This document shows, in pieces, positions 1 through 7,745 of a DNA stretch of 35,767 nucleotides. The DNA comes from an uncultured Acetatifactor sp. (GTDB lineage Bacteria > Bacillota > Clostridia > Lachnospirales > Lachnospiraceae), in assembly GCA_947629645.1 (NCBI GenBank), contig CANREV010000031.1, positions 1 through 35,767 on the forward strand, read 5' to 3'. The notes under the pieces are model-generated. The model ran no database searches, was not told the DNA's origin, and saw only the letters and a list, made by a program, of their open reading frames with translations. How positions within the stretch are numbered: the stretch's first letter is position 1; each line of letters starts with the position of its first letter. Position numbers and translations under genes: made by a program.

Positions 1-1
1 G

Positions 2-100
2 AAATACCAAGACGTTTTGCTTCGTGTACCCCAAACCAGCTATTTTCGTACCAGATACAGAGAAATGTCCATTATCCCGGCTCATTTATCTGAGATATGA
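2..100 (+). CDS. possible 3' end of a gene truncated by the window edge
   Basis: A reading frame is open from base 2 to a TGA at 98-100 and would encode the last 32 residues of a protein, ending in the residues AHLSEI. A second frame is also open, from base 1 to a TGA at 91-93, so the frame choice is uncertain. No family is recognisable in so short a piece. The call rests only on an open frame running in from the edge, on the same strand as the next gene, which begins 57 bases later with its own ribosome binding site. It may be plain intergenic DNA. Confidence 0.22.
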   Translation, partial: KYQDVLLRVPQTSYFRTRYREMSIIPAHLSEI

Positions 101-157
101 ATTGAAAATTCCTTGAAAAATAAGGGAAAAACACTTGACTAAATAGGGAGGAAGACA

Positions 158-529
158 ATGAAGCGTAAGATCATCAATAGTATATACGGGGTTGCCGTTG
201 CTGCGGTGGCAGTATTGTCGGGCATTGTTATTTTTGGAAGGAATATAGGCGTTGATTATGAAACTGAGACAATGCTGAATTACTCTCTGGGGGATCGGGC
301 GTTTTTCCTGCTGATGGCGGCCGCGATTCCCCTACTGTTTTTCGGCATGGCGGTGTGCCGTGTAAACGATATCAGGAACTCTAAGCATCCAAAGCTATAT
401 TCGGCGTTGATTTATCTGCCTGCCGTTGTCTGCATGGGCTGCATTGTGTTTACGGTAGGCACGGTAGTCATCGGCATGGTCGCAACGTTTATCAGACAGT
501 ATCGTGAATTCAGTCAGCTCATGCAATAA
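158..529 (+). CDS. small hypothetical membrane protein, three predicted TM segments
   Basis: This 123-residue protein has three hydrophobic stretches, at about residues 8-27, 48-68 and 82-110. They are joined by a polar loop near residues 28-47 and a short basic loop carrying the sequence CRVNDIRNSKHPK. The start is well supported: AGGGAGGAAG lies just upstream of the ATG. It is probably an integral membrane protein. I do not recognise the family and assign no function. Downstream lie about 330 bases without a clear gene, and a promoter-like element at 730-757 separates it from the esterase, so the two are probably transcribed independently. Confidence 0.7.
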   Translation: MKRKIINSIYGVAVAAVAVLSGIVIFGRNIGVDYETETMLNYSLGDRAFFLLMAAAIPLLFFGMAVCRVNDIRNSKHPKLYSALIYLPAVVCMGCIVFTVGTVVIGMVATFIRQYREFSQLMQ

Positions 530-861
530 AATCGGACGTCCATGTGACGCTCGGGAGGAAGATGCATGGGGAATGAGAGGGAAGATAGCGGAATGGAGAA
601 AACCGCCGGAGGGCTGATTCGGTCGGTGCGGACCTGTCAGTGATTCCGGATATCGGATTCCTGAGCAGAAAAAAGGAATAACCTGTCAGCATTTCCGGTC
701 AGTATTTGCCTCTGATGCGTTTTGCCGCCTTGACATGCTATAAAATGAGGGTAAAATATGAGATATGGAAAAGAATGACAAAGCAGCAGCGGGCGCGGGA
801 AGCGTATCAGAACAGAGCGTGAAAAAAGCGTTAAGAACGCAGAAACGAGGTCGGGGTTCAG
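530..861 (+). other. intergenic stretch with one promoter candidate
   Basis: These 332 bases hold no convincing gene. They contain a 25-codon open frame (566-643) with a fair ribosome binding site but no recognisable content, a good promoter candidate at 730-757, and a roughly 100-base leader before the esterase. A tiny 5-bp hairpin, GCGTT-AAG-AACGC, lies near 832-844. No strong terminator is visible after the small membrane protein gene. Confidence 0.5.
730..757 (+). promoter_or_regulatory. sigma-A type promoter candidate for the esterase gene
   Basis: A perfect -35 TTGACA (730-735) is followed after 16 bases by TAAAAT (752-757), which matches five of six consensus -10 bases. It lies about 105 bases upstream of the ATG at 862 with no other gene between, so it would drive the SGNH hydrolase gene with a leader of roughly 100 nt. 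Confidence 0.55.
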
Positions 862-2517
862 ATGGTGTTCAAGGTACAGGATATGACAGGGTATGATGTG
901 ACATATTCCGATATTACATATGAGGAAAAAGCCGCCGGATGGGTGGAAGGCGTATATTATCCCAGACAGGCAAAGCGGGAACAGGGCGAACGTTTTGTGG
1001 AAAAACAGGGTGATGTATTTAAGATCCACAGCCGCGTATGGCAGGAGATCGAGGAGACGGGCTATGGTATTTATTATTATGAGGAAACGACACAAATGTC
1101 AGGGAAGCTTTCCGGCAGCGACTATCTGCTGAAGGCGGTTCTGACAAATCCCACAGACAAGCCATATAATTGTCATATCAGGGTAAACGGTATCCCCAAA
1201 GCGGAGTCGGTGACAGTGAATCCATCGGAGGAAAAAAGTGTGACGGTTTCCCTCTGCCTGACGGATGGTAATTTTACTTTGACGTTTGTGACGGCGGCGC
1301 TGGGAGATATTCACGATCAGGTGCTGGAAGGGGACGTCTTTCTGAAATCTGTGGAGATCGTACCCCAGCCTGTCAGACAAAAGCGGTCTGTGCCGAGGAT
1401 CTATCTGGTGTCTGATTCCACGGTGCAAAGCTATGAGAAGCATTTTTATCCCCAGACCGGATGGGGACAGGTATTCTGTCAGTTTTTTAAAAACGGGGAG
1501 CGGTTTAAAGAGTATGCTCCTGAGAACTGCACTTATTCCCAGGCGAGAGTATATGAACTTCCCGAAGTGGTGATCGAAAATCGTTCCATTGGCGGAAGAA
1601 GCGCCAAGTCTTTTTACGAGGAAGGCAAACTGGATCAGGTTCTGGAGGAGATCTGTCCGGAGGATTACATGTTTGTTCAGTTTGCTCATAACGATGCCAC
1701 GGCGATCCGTCCCAACCGTTACATTCCTGCGGAGGACTTTCCCTTCTATCTGCAGCGTTACATCGATGCCTGCAGACGAAGAGGAGCGCATTGCGTGTTT
1801 GTGACGCCGGTGACTATGCGCGTGCTGGAGGAGGACGGAAGCAATCGTCTCTGCTTTGCCGGTTACAGGGAGCAGATGCTGAAAATGGGAAAAGAACAGA
1901 ATATTCCCGTGCTGGACCTGGGGAAGCGCAGTACCGATTACTTAAACAGGATCGGGTCAGAGGAGAGCAAATCACTCTATCTGTGGCTGGAAGAAGGCGA
2001 TTACCCCCAGGGAGCTTATGCGTCCGGTGTTTCCGACAAAGCACATCTGCAGGAATATGGCGCAAAGGTTTACGCTGATATGGTGGCCGGGCTGATACAG
2101 GAATACAATGCGGACGGTCAGCTGGACGTGCTGAAAGAACTGGTGGTGCCAAAGCCGGTGGGGGAGATTGAAAAACCTGTCAGACGCGGTTCGGGAGCCG
2201 GTATGGCGGGAGTCTGCGAACAGGATGCGGTGACGGGTTTTGTGGTGCAGGAGATTTCCATAGAAAACGGCCGGGGCAGTTTCCTGCTCAACTGGAATCC
2301 CGTAGAGCACGCCGTTGCTTACCATGTTTACGCGAAGAAAAAAGACGATCTGACTTTTGAGGTGGTAAAGACGGTCACGAAAGAGGAAAAGGAGGCGGCG
2401 GCTACATTGCCCTTTGCGGCGGAGGCGGGCATCCTTTGGCAGTATTATGTGACGGCGGTGTTTGCGAATGGCAGCGAGGGACATGCAAGCAGGGCGGCGG
2501 AAGTGGATTTAACATGA
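862..2517 (+). CDS. rhamnogalacturonan acetylesterase-like SGNH hydrolase with accessory domains
   Basis: This 551-residue protein has a central SGNH/GDSL esterase domain of the rhamnogalacturonan acetylesterase type. The block I nucleophile is Ser186 in VSDSTVQ, the block III Asn277 is in FAHND, and the block V pair is Asp392 and His395 in SDKAHLQ. Residues 1-170 form a beta-rich, carbohydrate-binding-like region. Residues about 460-551 look like a fibronectin type III domain. Known relatives remove acetyl groups from the rhamnogalacturonan backbone of pectin. No signal peptide or membrane anchor is visible, so it probably acts in the cytoplasm on imported oligosaccharides. The ATG at 862 is preceded only by a weak GAGG. 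The last ten codons, including the TGA stop, are the first unit of a 30-bp tandem repeat. Family call firm; substrate inferred. Confidence 0.85.
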   Translation: MVFKVQDMTGYDVTYSDITYEEKAAGWVEGVYYPRQAKREQGERFVEKQGDVFKIHSRVWQEIEETGYGIYYYEETTQMSGKLSGSDYLLKAVLTNPTDKPYNCHIRVNGIPKAESVTVNPSEEKSVTVSLCLTDGNFTLTFVTAALGDIHDQVLEGDVFLKSVEIVPQPVRQKRSVPRIYLVSDSTVQSYEKHFYPQTGWGQVFCQFFKNGERFKEYAPENCTYSQARVYELPEVVIENRSIGGRSAKSFYEEGKLDQVLEEICPEDYMFVQFAHNDATAIRPNRYIPAEDFPFYLQRYIDACRRRGAHCVFVTPVTMRVLEEDGSNRLCFAGYREQMLKMGKEQNIPVLDLGKRSTDYLNRIGSEESKSLYLWLEEGDYPQGAYASGVSDKAHLQEYGAKVYADMVAGLIQEYNADGQLDVLKELVVPKPVGEIEKPVRRGSGAGMAGVCEQDAVTGFVVQEISIENGRGSFLLNWNPVEHAVAYHVYAKKKDDLTFEVVKTVTKEEKEAAATLPFAAEAGILWQYYVTAVFANGSEGHASRAAEVDLT

Positions 2518-2650
2518 CGCAGAGCGGCGGAAGTGGATTTAACATGACGCAGAGCGGCGGAAGTGGATTTAACATAACACAGGGCGGCGGAAGTGGATTT
2601 AACATAACACAGGGCGGCGGAAGTGAATTTAACATAACACAGGGCGGCGG
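2491..2650. repeat. 30-bp tandem repeat, 5.3 units, spanning the esterase stop codon
   Basis: The unit begins AGGGCGGCGGAAGTGGATTT and starts at 2491, 2521, 2551, 2581 and 2611, with a 10-base partial copy at 2641-2650. The first unit is the 3' end of the esterase gene. Every unit carries a stop in that frame: TGA in units 1-2, TAA after a G-to-A change in units 3-5. The array therefore lies downstream of the stop and does not lengthen the protein. Another frame stays open and would encode GGSGFNMTQ-like decapeptides, but no start or ribosome binding site supports its translation. Confidence 0.95.
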
Positions 2651-2781
2651 TATGTCGATTGAAAATAACGCGAAAGAGGGGAATCTCCCAAGCAAAAAGC
2701 AGGATTAACTTGGCAGCGGCGCACTGGGATTTTCAGGATTTTGTTTTTTTCGCGATACCGGGATAAAGTGAGAGGAAGAGA

Positions 2782-4575
2782 TTGAAAAGGGAAGTATGCG
2801 GTCAGAAAGGGGAAAATTTTTCACTGATTCCCTATCTGTTACAATATAAATGGAATTATGTCGCGGGAGTGATCGTCCTGCTTCTGGTAGATCTGGCGAG
2901 TCTTTATATTCCCCAGTATACGGGGGAGATCATAGACGGCCTGACGGCGGGGACCATGGATATGAGCGGGGTGGTTCCCGTCCTTTTCAGGATTCTTGCG
3001 GCGGGGTTTACTATGATGCTGGGACGGTTTGGCTGGAGATATTTTCTCGTGGGCGCATCCAGAGGGATCGAGTACCGTCTCCGTAACGATATGTTTCGTC
3101 ATTTGGAGACGCTTTCCGCAAGGTACTTTAACAGTCATAAGACCGGCGATCTGATGGCGCATTTTACCAACGATCTGCAGGCCATCCGCCAGGCGGTGGG
3201 GATGGCGGTAGTCACCACCTTTGACGCGGTAGTCATGACGATCATGGTTCTGGTGAAGATGGTGGTGTATGTGGACCCGCGGCTGACGCTTTTAGCTTTT
3301 ATTCCGCTGATCCTTGTGGCGGTGGGCTGCTATTTTTACGGGATTGAGTCTAAAAAGCGCCAGATCAGAAGACAGGACGCTTTTTCGGAGCTTTCCGACA
3401 AAGCCCAGGAGAGTCTGGCAGGCGTCCGCGTCCTGAAAGCTTTCGTTCAGGAGGATGCGGATTTCAAGGCTTTCGAGGAAGCAAGTATCAATAACATGGA
3501 AAAGAATCTCTCGGTGGTAAAGCTGCGGGCTGTCTTTGGACCGGCGCTGGACGCCGTCACAGGTGTCAGTCTTTTGCTGACGCTGGTATTCGGGGGAAAG
3601 ATGGTGCTGAACGGGCAGGTGTCTATCGGGCAGTTTGTGGCTTTCAATACTTACATTGGTATGCTGGTCTGGCCCATGATCGCCTGCGGCGACTGCATCA
3701 ACGCTTTCACACAGGCGGCGGCTGCTTTCAGGAGGATCGCGGCTATTTTTGCGGAACAGCCGGACATTGTGGACAAATATCCCGAGGTTGGCGAGGGAGA
3801 GCAGATCCGCGGCGATATCGAGCTTAGAAATCTGACTTTTACATATCCGGACGGAGAGATGCCTGTACTCAAAAATATTGATCTGCATGTGAAGGCGGGA
3901 GAGACGCTGGCAGTCCTTGGAAGGACCGGAAGCGGAAAATCTTCGCTGGCGGATCTGCTGCTGCGTGTTTATGACTGTGAGGAAGGTATGCTTTTGATCG
4001 ATGGGAGATCCATACGGGAGGTGCCTCTTTCCCTGCTGCACCGATCTGTGGCCTATGTGCCGCAGGATAATTTCCTGTTTTCCGATACCCTGGAGGAAAA
4101 TATCGCTTTTGGTCTGGAGAAGAGGATCGGAGAACATCCGGAGCTGCGGAAGAGAATACATCAGGCGGCTATGGACGCCTGTATCCATGATAACATTATG
4201 GATTTTCCGGATCATTATGAAACCGTGGTGGGAGAGAGAGGGGTCACGCTTTCCGGCGGTCAGAAGCAGAGAAGTTCTATCGCCAGAGCGCTTTTGATGG
4301 AAGCGCCCATCCTGATTCTGGATGATTCCCTGTCAGCGGTGGATACCGATACGGAAGAGCAGATCCTGGAAAACCTGATGCGGATCCGCAGGGGCATGAC
4401 TACAATTATCATCGCTCACCGCGTGTCCACTCTGCAGAAAGCGGATCATATCGCGGTGCTGACAGAGGGCGAGCTGACCGAGTACGGCACCCATGAGGAA
4501 CTGCTGGCGCTGGGTGGATTTTACGCGCATATTTACGAGAAACAGCAGCTGGAACAGGAATTGCAGGAAATGTAA
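2782..4575 (+). CDS. ABC exporter half-transporter with degenerate Walker B (heterodimer subunit 1)
   Basis: This 597-residue protein has an N-terminal six-helix ABC exporter membrane domain (about residues 15-320) and a C-terminal ATPase domain. The Walker A motif GRTGSGKS is at 380-387 and a canonical LSGGQ signature at 490-494. The Walker B strand ILIL ends in Asp514-Asp515, so the catalytic Glu is replaced by Asp; the switch His is kept in IIAHR. That is the pattern of the degenerate subunit of heterodimeric exporters such as TM287/288 or BmrCD. Its partner is the half-transporter starting near 5055. The start is a TTG preceded by AGAGGAAG at good spacing. Substrate is not predictable; relatives move drugs, lipids or peptides. 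The two genes are separated by about 480 bases of repeats, unusual for such a pair. Confidence 0.9.
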   Translation: MKREVCGQKGENFSLIPYLLQYKWNYVAGVIVLLLVDLASLYIPQYTGEIIDGLTAGTMDMSGVVPVLFRILAAGFTMMLGRFGWRYFLVGASRGIEYRLRNDMFRHLETLSARYFNSHKTGDLMAHFTNDLQAIRQAVGMAVVTTFDAVVMTIMVLVKMVVYVDPRLTLLAFIPLILVAVGCYFYGIESKKRQIRRQDAFSELSDKAQESLAGVRVLKAFVQEDADFKAFEEASINNMEKNLSVVKLRAVFGPALDAVTGVSLLLTLVFGGKMVLNGQVSIGQFVAFNTYIGMLVWPMIACGDCINAFTQAAAAFRRIAAIFAEQPDIVDKYPEVGEGEQIRGDIELRNLTFTYPDGEMPVLKNIDLHVKAGETLAVLGRTGSGKSSLADLLLRVYDCEEGMLLIDGRSIREVPLSLLHRSVAYVPQDNFLFSDTLEENIAFGLEKRIGEHPELRKRIHQAAMDACIHDNIMDFPDHYETVVGERGVTLSGGQKQRSSIARALLMEAPILILDDSLSAVDTDTEEQILENLMRIRRGMTTIIIAHRVSTLQKADHIAVLTEGELTEYGTHEELLALGGFYAHIYEKQQLEQELQEM

Positions 4576-4641
4576 AAATAATCCGGCTGGCGGGAGGCTG
4601 TGGATGACAGGTCCTTGCCGGGATTTTGTTGAACTATCATG

Positions 4642-4990
4642 ACAGGCCAGAGGACCAGGGGCGCCTGAAAGGTGTGAAGATCCGAGGACTATGGACGTTT
4701 GGAAGATGTGAAGACCCGAAGACTATGGACGTTTGGAAGATGTGAAGACCCGAGAAATATGGGCGTCTGAAAGATGTGAAGACCCGAGGACTATGGACGT
4801 TTGGAAGATGCAAAGACCCGAGGATTATGGGCGCTTGGAAGGTGCAAAGCCCCGAGGATTATGCGCGCTTGGAAGGTGTGAAGGTCCGAGGGATATGGAC
4901 GTCTGGACGGTGTGAAGCCTTGCGGACCAGGCAGGGACGTCTGGAAGATGTGGAGACCCGAGGGTCATAGGCAGCTGAAAGCTGCGAAAG
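4642..4990. repeat. degenerate 34-bp tandem repeat array between the two exporter genes
   Basis: About ten diverged copies of a 34-bp unit, with core GAAGACCCGAGGACTATGGA, follow one another. The GAAGACCC-like element begins at 4676, 4710, 4744, 4778, 4812, 4846, 4880 and 4914, exactly 34 bases apart, then at 4952 and 4985 with small indels. Because 34 is not a multiple of three, the frame rotates from unit to unit. The short open frames inside are by-products. There are no spacers, so this is not a CRISPR array. It fills most of the gap between 4576 and 5054; the rest shows nothing clear. Confidence 0.9.
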
Positions 4991-5054
4991 CTTCAGAGAC
5001 GGCGAAAACCTGAGATTTTCAGGAAACTACAGGATAGGAAGGGGGATGGCTTGG

Positions 5055-6830
5055 ATGAGTGTCCTGACGGAGGACAGATTGGAATCTGATTATAAAGGAA
5101 ATGCGCTGCTTCATCTGCTCTCTTACATGAAGCCTTACGCGGGCTGGGTCTTTTTAAGCCTCATGCTGGTACTTGCCCTGACGGGCATCGACCTGTACCG
5201 CCCTATGCTGATCGGCGATGCGGTGGACGCTTTTGAAGCCAACGGGAATTATGACATTATTGTCAGTACTGCTGCCAGATATGGGATTGTTCTGGTGCTG
5301 AGTTTTGTCTTTAACATTTCCCAGACCTGGATCCTGCAAAAGACGGGGCAGCGGATTATTCACACGATCCGGAAAGAACTTTACGCTCATATCCAGAGTC
5401 TGAGCAGCCGTTATTTTGATCTGACTCCGGTGGGGAAACTGGTGACCCGTGTGACCAACGATGTAGAAGCTTTAAATGAAATGTATTCCGGCATTCTGGT
5501 ACAGCTTTTCCGGAATATGGTCAAAATCGCGGGTCTGGCGGCGGTGATGCTGTTTATGGACTGGCGCCTTGCGCTGATCTCCTTCGCGCTGCTGCCTGTG
5601 GTGGGAGTGCTTACAACGGTGTTCCGGAAAATCGCCCGAGAGACTTACCGCCTGTCTCGGACCAGGCTGACGGATATCAATACGTTTCTGTCTGAAAATA
5701 TTTCCGGTATGCGCATCATTCAGATCTTCGGGAAAGAGCAGCGTAAATTTGAAGAGTTTGACGAAAAGAATCAAAAACTTTTTAAAGCGTACTACAGGGA
5801 GATGTTTGTGTTTGCTTTCTTCCGCCCGCTGATCTATATCCTGAGCGTCTTTTCCCTGATGATCGTGTTGGGCGTTGGCAGCAGGGATGTGCTGCATCAG
5901 GTGATCTCCATCGGTGAACTCTATATTTTTGCACAGTATATTCAGTCCTTCTTTGATCCCATACAGGAACTGGCGGAGCAGTTTTCCACGCTGCAGTCTT
6001 CCATTGCCTCCGCGGAAAAGATCTTTACGATCCTGAGCGAAGAGGTTCAGGTGAAGGAAGATGACAATCCTGTCATATTGCCGGAGATCAAAGGAAGGAT
6101 CGAATTTTCCCATGTTTGGTTTGCTTATGACGGGGAGAATTATGTGCTGCGGGATGTGTCTTTCGTCATTGAGCCGGGGCAGAGCGTGGCTTTCGTGGGC
6201 GCCACCGGCGCGGGAAAATCGTCCATCCTGAACCTGATCGGCAGATATTACGATGTCCAGCAGGGGACGATCACCATAGACGGCGTGGATATCCGCAGGC
6301 TGAGCAAAAAGCAGCTGCGCAGCGCCATCGGGCAGATGCAGCAGGATGTGTTTATCTTTGAGGGGACCGTGGAGAGCAATATCAGGCTTTATGATGAGGA
6401 TATCACGCTTAATCAGGTGAAAGAGGCGGCGGAATACGTCAACGCGTCCCGCTTTATTGAAAAACTTCCGGCGGGCTATCAGGAGCCGGTCTCCGAGAGG
6501 GGCGCCACCTTTTCCGCGGGGGAGCGGCAGCTGTTGTCCTTTGCCAGAACGCTGGCACATAAGCCCCGTATTCTTGTAATGGACGAGGCCACGGCAAATA
6601 TCGACACGGAGACGGAGCTTCTGATCCAGGAGGCGCTGGAAAAGCTGATGAAGGGCAGGACCACGATCATGGTGGCGCACAGGCTTTCTACCATCCAGCA
6701 CGCCGATTGTATTATGGTCATGCACAAGGGAAAGATCAGGGAGCAGGGGACCCATCAGGAGCTTTTGGCGCAGGACGGTATTTATAAGAAATTGTATGAA
6801 TTGCAGATCCATCATGAGGTGTCCGCGTAG
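5055..6830 (+). CDS. ABC exporter half-transporter with canonical Walker B (heterodimer subunit 2)
   Basis: This is a second ABC exporter half, with a six-helix membrane domain followed by an ATPase domain. Counted from the ATG at 5055 (591 residues), Walker A GATGAGKS begins at about residue 382 and Walker B ends in Asp510-Glu511 (VMDEA). The signature reads FSAGE at about 486-490 instead of LSGGQ, and VAHRLS carries the switch His. Walker B is intact and the signature altered, the mirror image of subunit 1. The pair should therefore form one active ATP site (Walker motifs from here, LSGGQ from subunit 1) and one degenerate site. An ATG at 5046 abuts the ribosome binding site AGGAAGGGGG. The in-frame ATG at 5055 leaves 9 bases, so I prefer it. 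Substrate unknown. Confidence 0.9.
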   Translation: MSVLTEDRLESDYKGNALLHLLSYMKPYAGWVFLSLMLVLALTGIDLYRPMLIGDAVDAFEANGNYDIIVSTAARYGIVLVLSFVFNISQTWILQKTGQRIIHTIRKELYAHIQSLSSRYFDLTPVGKLVTRVTNDVEALNEMYSGILVQLFRNMVKIAGLAAVMLFMDWRLALISFALLPVVGVLTTVFRKIARETYRLSRTRLTDINTFLSENISGMRIIQIFGKEQRKFEEFDEKNQKLFKAYYREMFVFAFFRPLIYILSVFSLMIVLGVGSRDVLHQVISIGELYIFAQYIQSFFDPIQELAEQFSTLQSSIASAEKIFTILSEEVQVKEDDNPVILPEIKGRIEFSHVWFAYDGENYVLRDVSFVIEPGQSVAFVGATGAGKSSILNLIGRYYDVQQGTITIDGVDIRRLSKKQLRSAIGQMQQDVFIFEGTVESNIRLYDEDITLNQVKEAAEYVNASRFIEKLPAGYQEPVSERGATFSAGERQLLSFARTLAHKPRILVMDEATANIDTETELLIQEALEKLMKGRTTIMVAHRLSTIQHADCIMVMHKGKIREQGTHQELLAQDGIYKKLYELQIHHEVSA

Positions 6831-6959
6831 AATGCGGGCCGCGTTGTCAGATCCGGATGCCGCGCTTTTGGCTTTTTCATCGCGTGTCTACCCCGAGGTA
6901 AAATGGGATATAATGATAAAACGCAGTGTGCTGCGAAAATCATTGTCATGGAGGTCAAT

Positions 6960-7676
6960 ATGAAAAAATTAGTGTTATTTCTGTGTACGGGAGCGCTGGT
7001 CATGGGGCTGGCTTCATGCGGCGGAAATGGTAATGAAGGACAGGGAAGCTCGCTGGCGGACGGTTCCGCATCGGAAAGCTTTAGCGTGGAAAGTTCCGCG
7101 CCGGAAAACGCGGGAAACAGCGGTCAGCCGGCTTCTGATCCTTCCGGGGAAAATTCCCCGGAAGGATCCGCGGAGAGCTCCGGGTCCGCGGGAGATGGAC
7201 ATAATTATGAAGAGGGCTGGACAGAGGAGATGGAAGCGGTCAGAACGGCTGTTGTGGAAGCGGCGGGAGACAATTATTTTCCCAATTCCCCTATTCTGCC
7301 GGAACTTTTGGAGGAACGCTTTGGCATCACCACGGATATGTATGACGATTATTTCGGGGAGATGCCTATGATCAGCGCCAATGTGGACACGATTCTGGTG
7401 GTAAAAGCCAAAGAAGGTCAGGAACAGGCGGTGGAAGAAGCCCTGAACGCTTATCGGGATTCCCAGATCAATGATACCATGCAGTATCCTAAAAATGTTG
7501 GAATTGTGCAGGCTTCCCGCATTGAGCGCCTGGGAAGCTATGTATGTTTTGTCCAACTGGGCGGCGATGTGACGGAAGCTTTAGAGAGCGGTGAAGAGGC
7601 GGTGATTCAGCACTGTCAGGAACTGAACGAGCTTGTGATCGAGGCGATCGGTCAACAGCAGGGTTCACAGGAATAA
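6960..7676 (+). CDS. DUF4358-type lipoprotein
   Basis: This 238-residue protein has a lipoprotein signal peptide, MKKLVLFLCTGALVMGLASC, with the lipidated Cys at residue 20. A Ser/Gly/Glu-rich linker covers about residues 21-80, and a C-terminal domain of the DUF4358 type follows, from about residue 85 to 230. It should be anchored on the outer face of the membrane. An open frame extends up to 6903, but TGGAGG lies correctly before the ATG at 6960 and the signal peptide begins there. DUF4358 proteins are, to my knowledge, common next to MBOAT and DHHW genes in clostridia, which is the arrangement here. A role in surface-polymer acetylation is inferred from that context only; the domain has no known activity. 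The linker-coding DNA contains a striking inverted repeat. Confidence 0.8.
   Translation: MKKLVLFLCTGALVMGLASCGGNGNEGQGSSLADGSASESFSVESSAPENAGNSGQPASDPSGENSPEGSAESSGSAGDGHNYEEGWTEEMEAVRTAVVEAAGDNYFPNSPILPELLEERFGITTDMYDDYFGEMPMISANVDTILVVKAKEGQEQAVEEALNAYRDSQINDTMQYPKNVGIVQASRIERLGSYVCFVQLGGDVTEALESGEEAVIQHCQELNELVIEAIGQQQGSQE
7137..7168. repeat. 15-bp perfect inverted repeat inside the lipoprotein gene
   Basis: GATCCTTCCGGGGAA at 7137-7151 is repeated exactly in inverted orientation at 7154-7168, with two bases between. It lies in the linker-coding part of the gene and encodes Ser/Gly/Glu/Pro-rich sequence. A second, weaker hairpin (CCGCGGA / TCCGCGG) follows directly. No T-run follows, so it is not a terminator. 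Confidence 0.85.
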
Positions 7677-7703
7677 TTTTATGACGGAATAAAACTTATT
7701 GGT

Positions 7704-7732
7704 GCGATATCACGGGCAAACCCGTGATATGC
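7704..7732 (+). promoter_or_regulatory. intercistronic RNA hairpin before the MBOAT gene
   Basis: ATATCACGGG (7707-7716) and CCCGTGATAT (7721-7730) form a perfect 10-bp stem with a CAAA loop, extended by a GC pair on each side of a one-base bulge. No T-run follows. It ends at the ribosome binding site GAGGGG of the next gene, so it may stabilise the downstream message or affect its translation start. The structure is seen; its function is inferred. Confidence 0.55.
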
Positions 7733-7745
7733 GAGGGGTATGGAA

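Noticed and set aside
566..643. 25-codon open frame with a GGGAGGAAG ribosome binding site
   Set aside because: Too short and without recognisable sequence; kept only as a remark in the intergenic entry.
2402..2708. Open frames on both strands through the 30-bp repeats (GGSGFNMTQ on plus, PPPCVMLNP on minus)
   Set aside because: Products of the repeat itself, without supported starts; the plus frame also runs inside the esterase gene.
4733..4970. Two overlapping short open frames within the 34-bp repeat array
   Set aside because: They arise because the repeat unit lacks stops in some frames; the frame rotates each unit, and there is no ribosome binding site or family match.
4642..4990. Possible CRISPR array
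   Set aside because: Repeats are contiguous with no unique spacers, and no cas genes are present.
6835..6880. GC-rich imperfect hairpin followed by T-rich sequence as a terminator after the second exporter gene
   Set aside because: Pairing is poor and the T-run is broken; not strong enough to call.
6903..6959. Upstream extension of the DUF4358 lipoprotein gene
   Set aside because: It would bury the signal peptide; the ATG at 6960 has its own TGGAGG and begins a typical lipoprotein signal.
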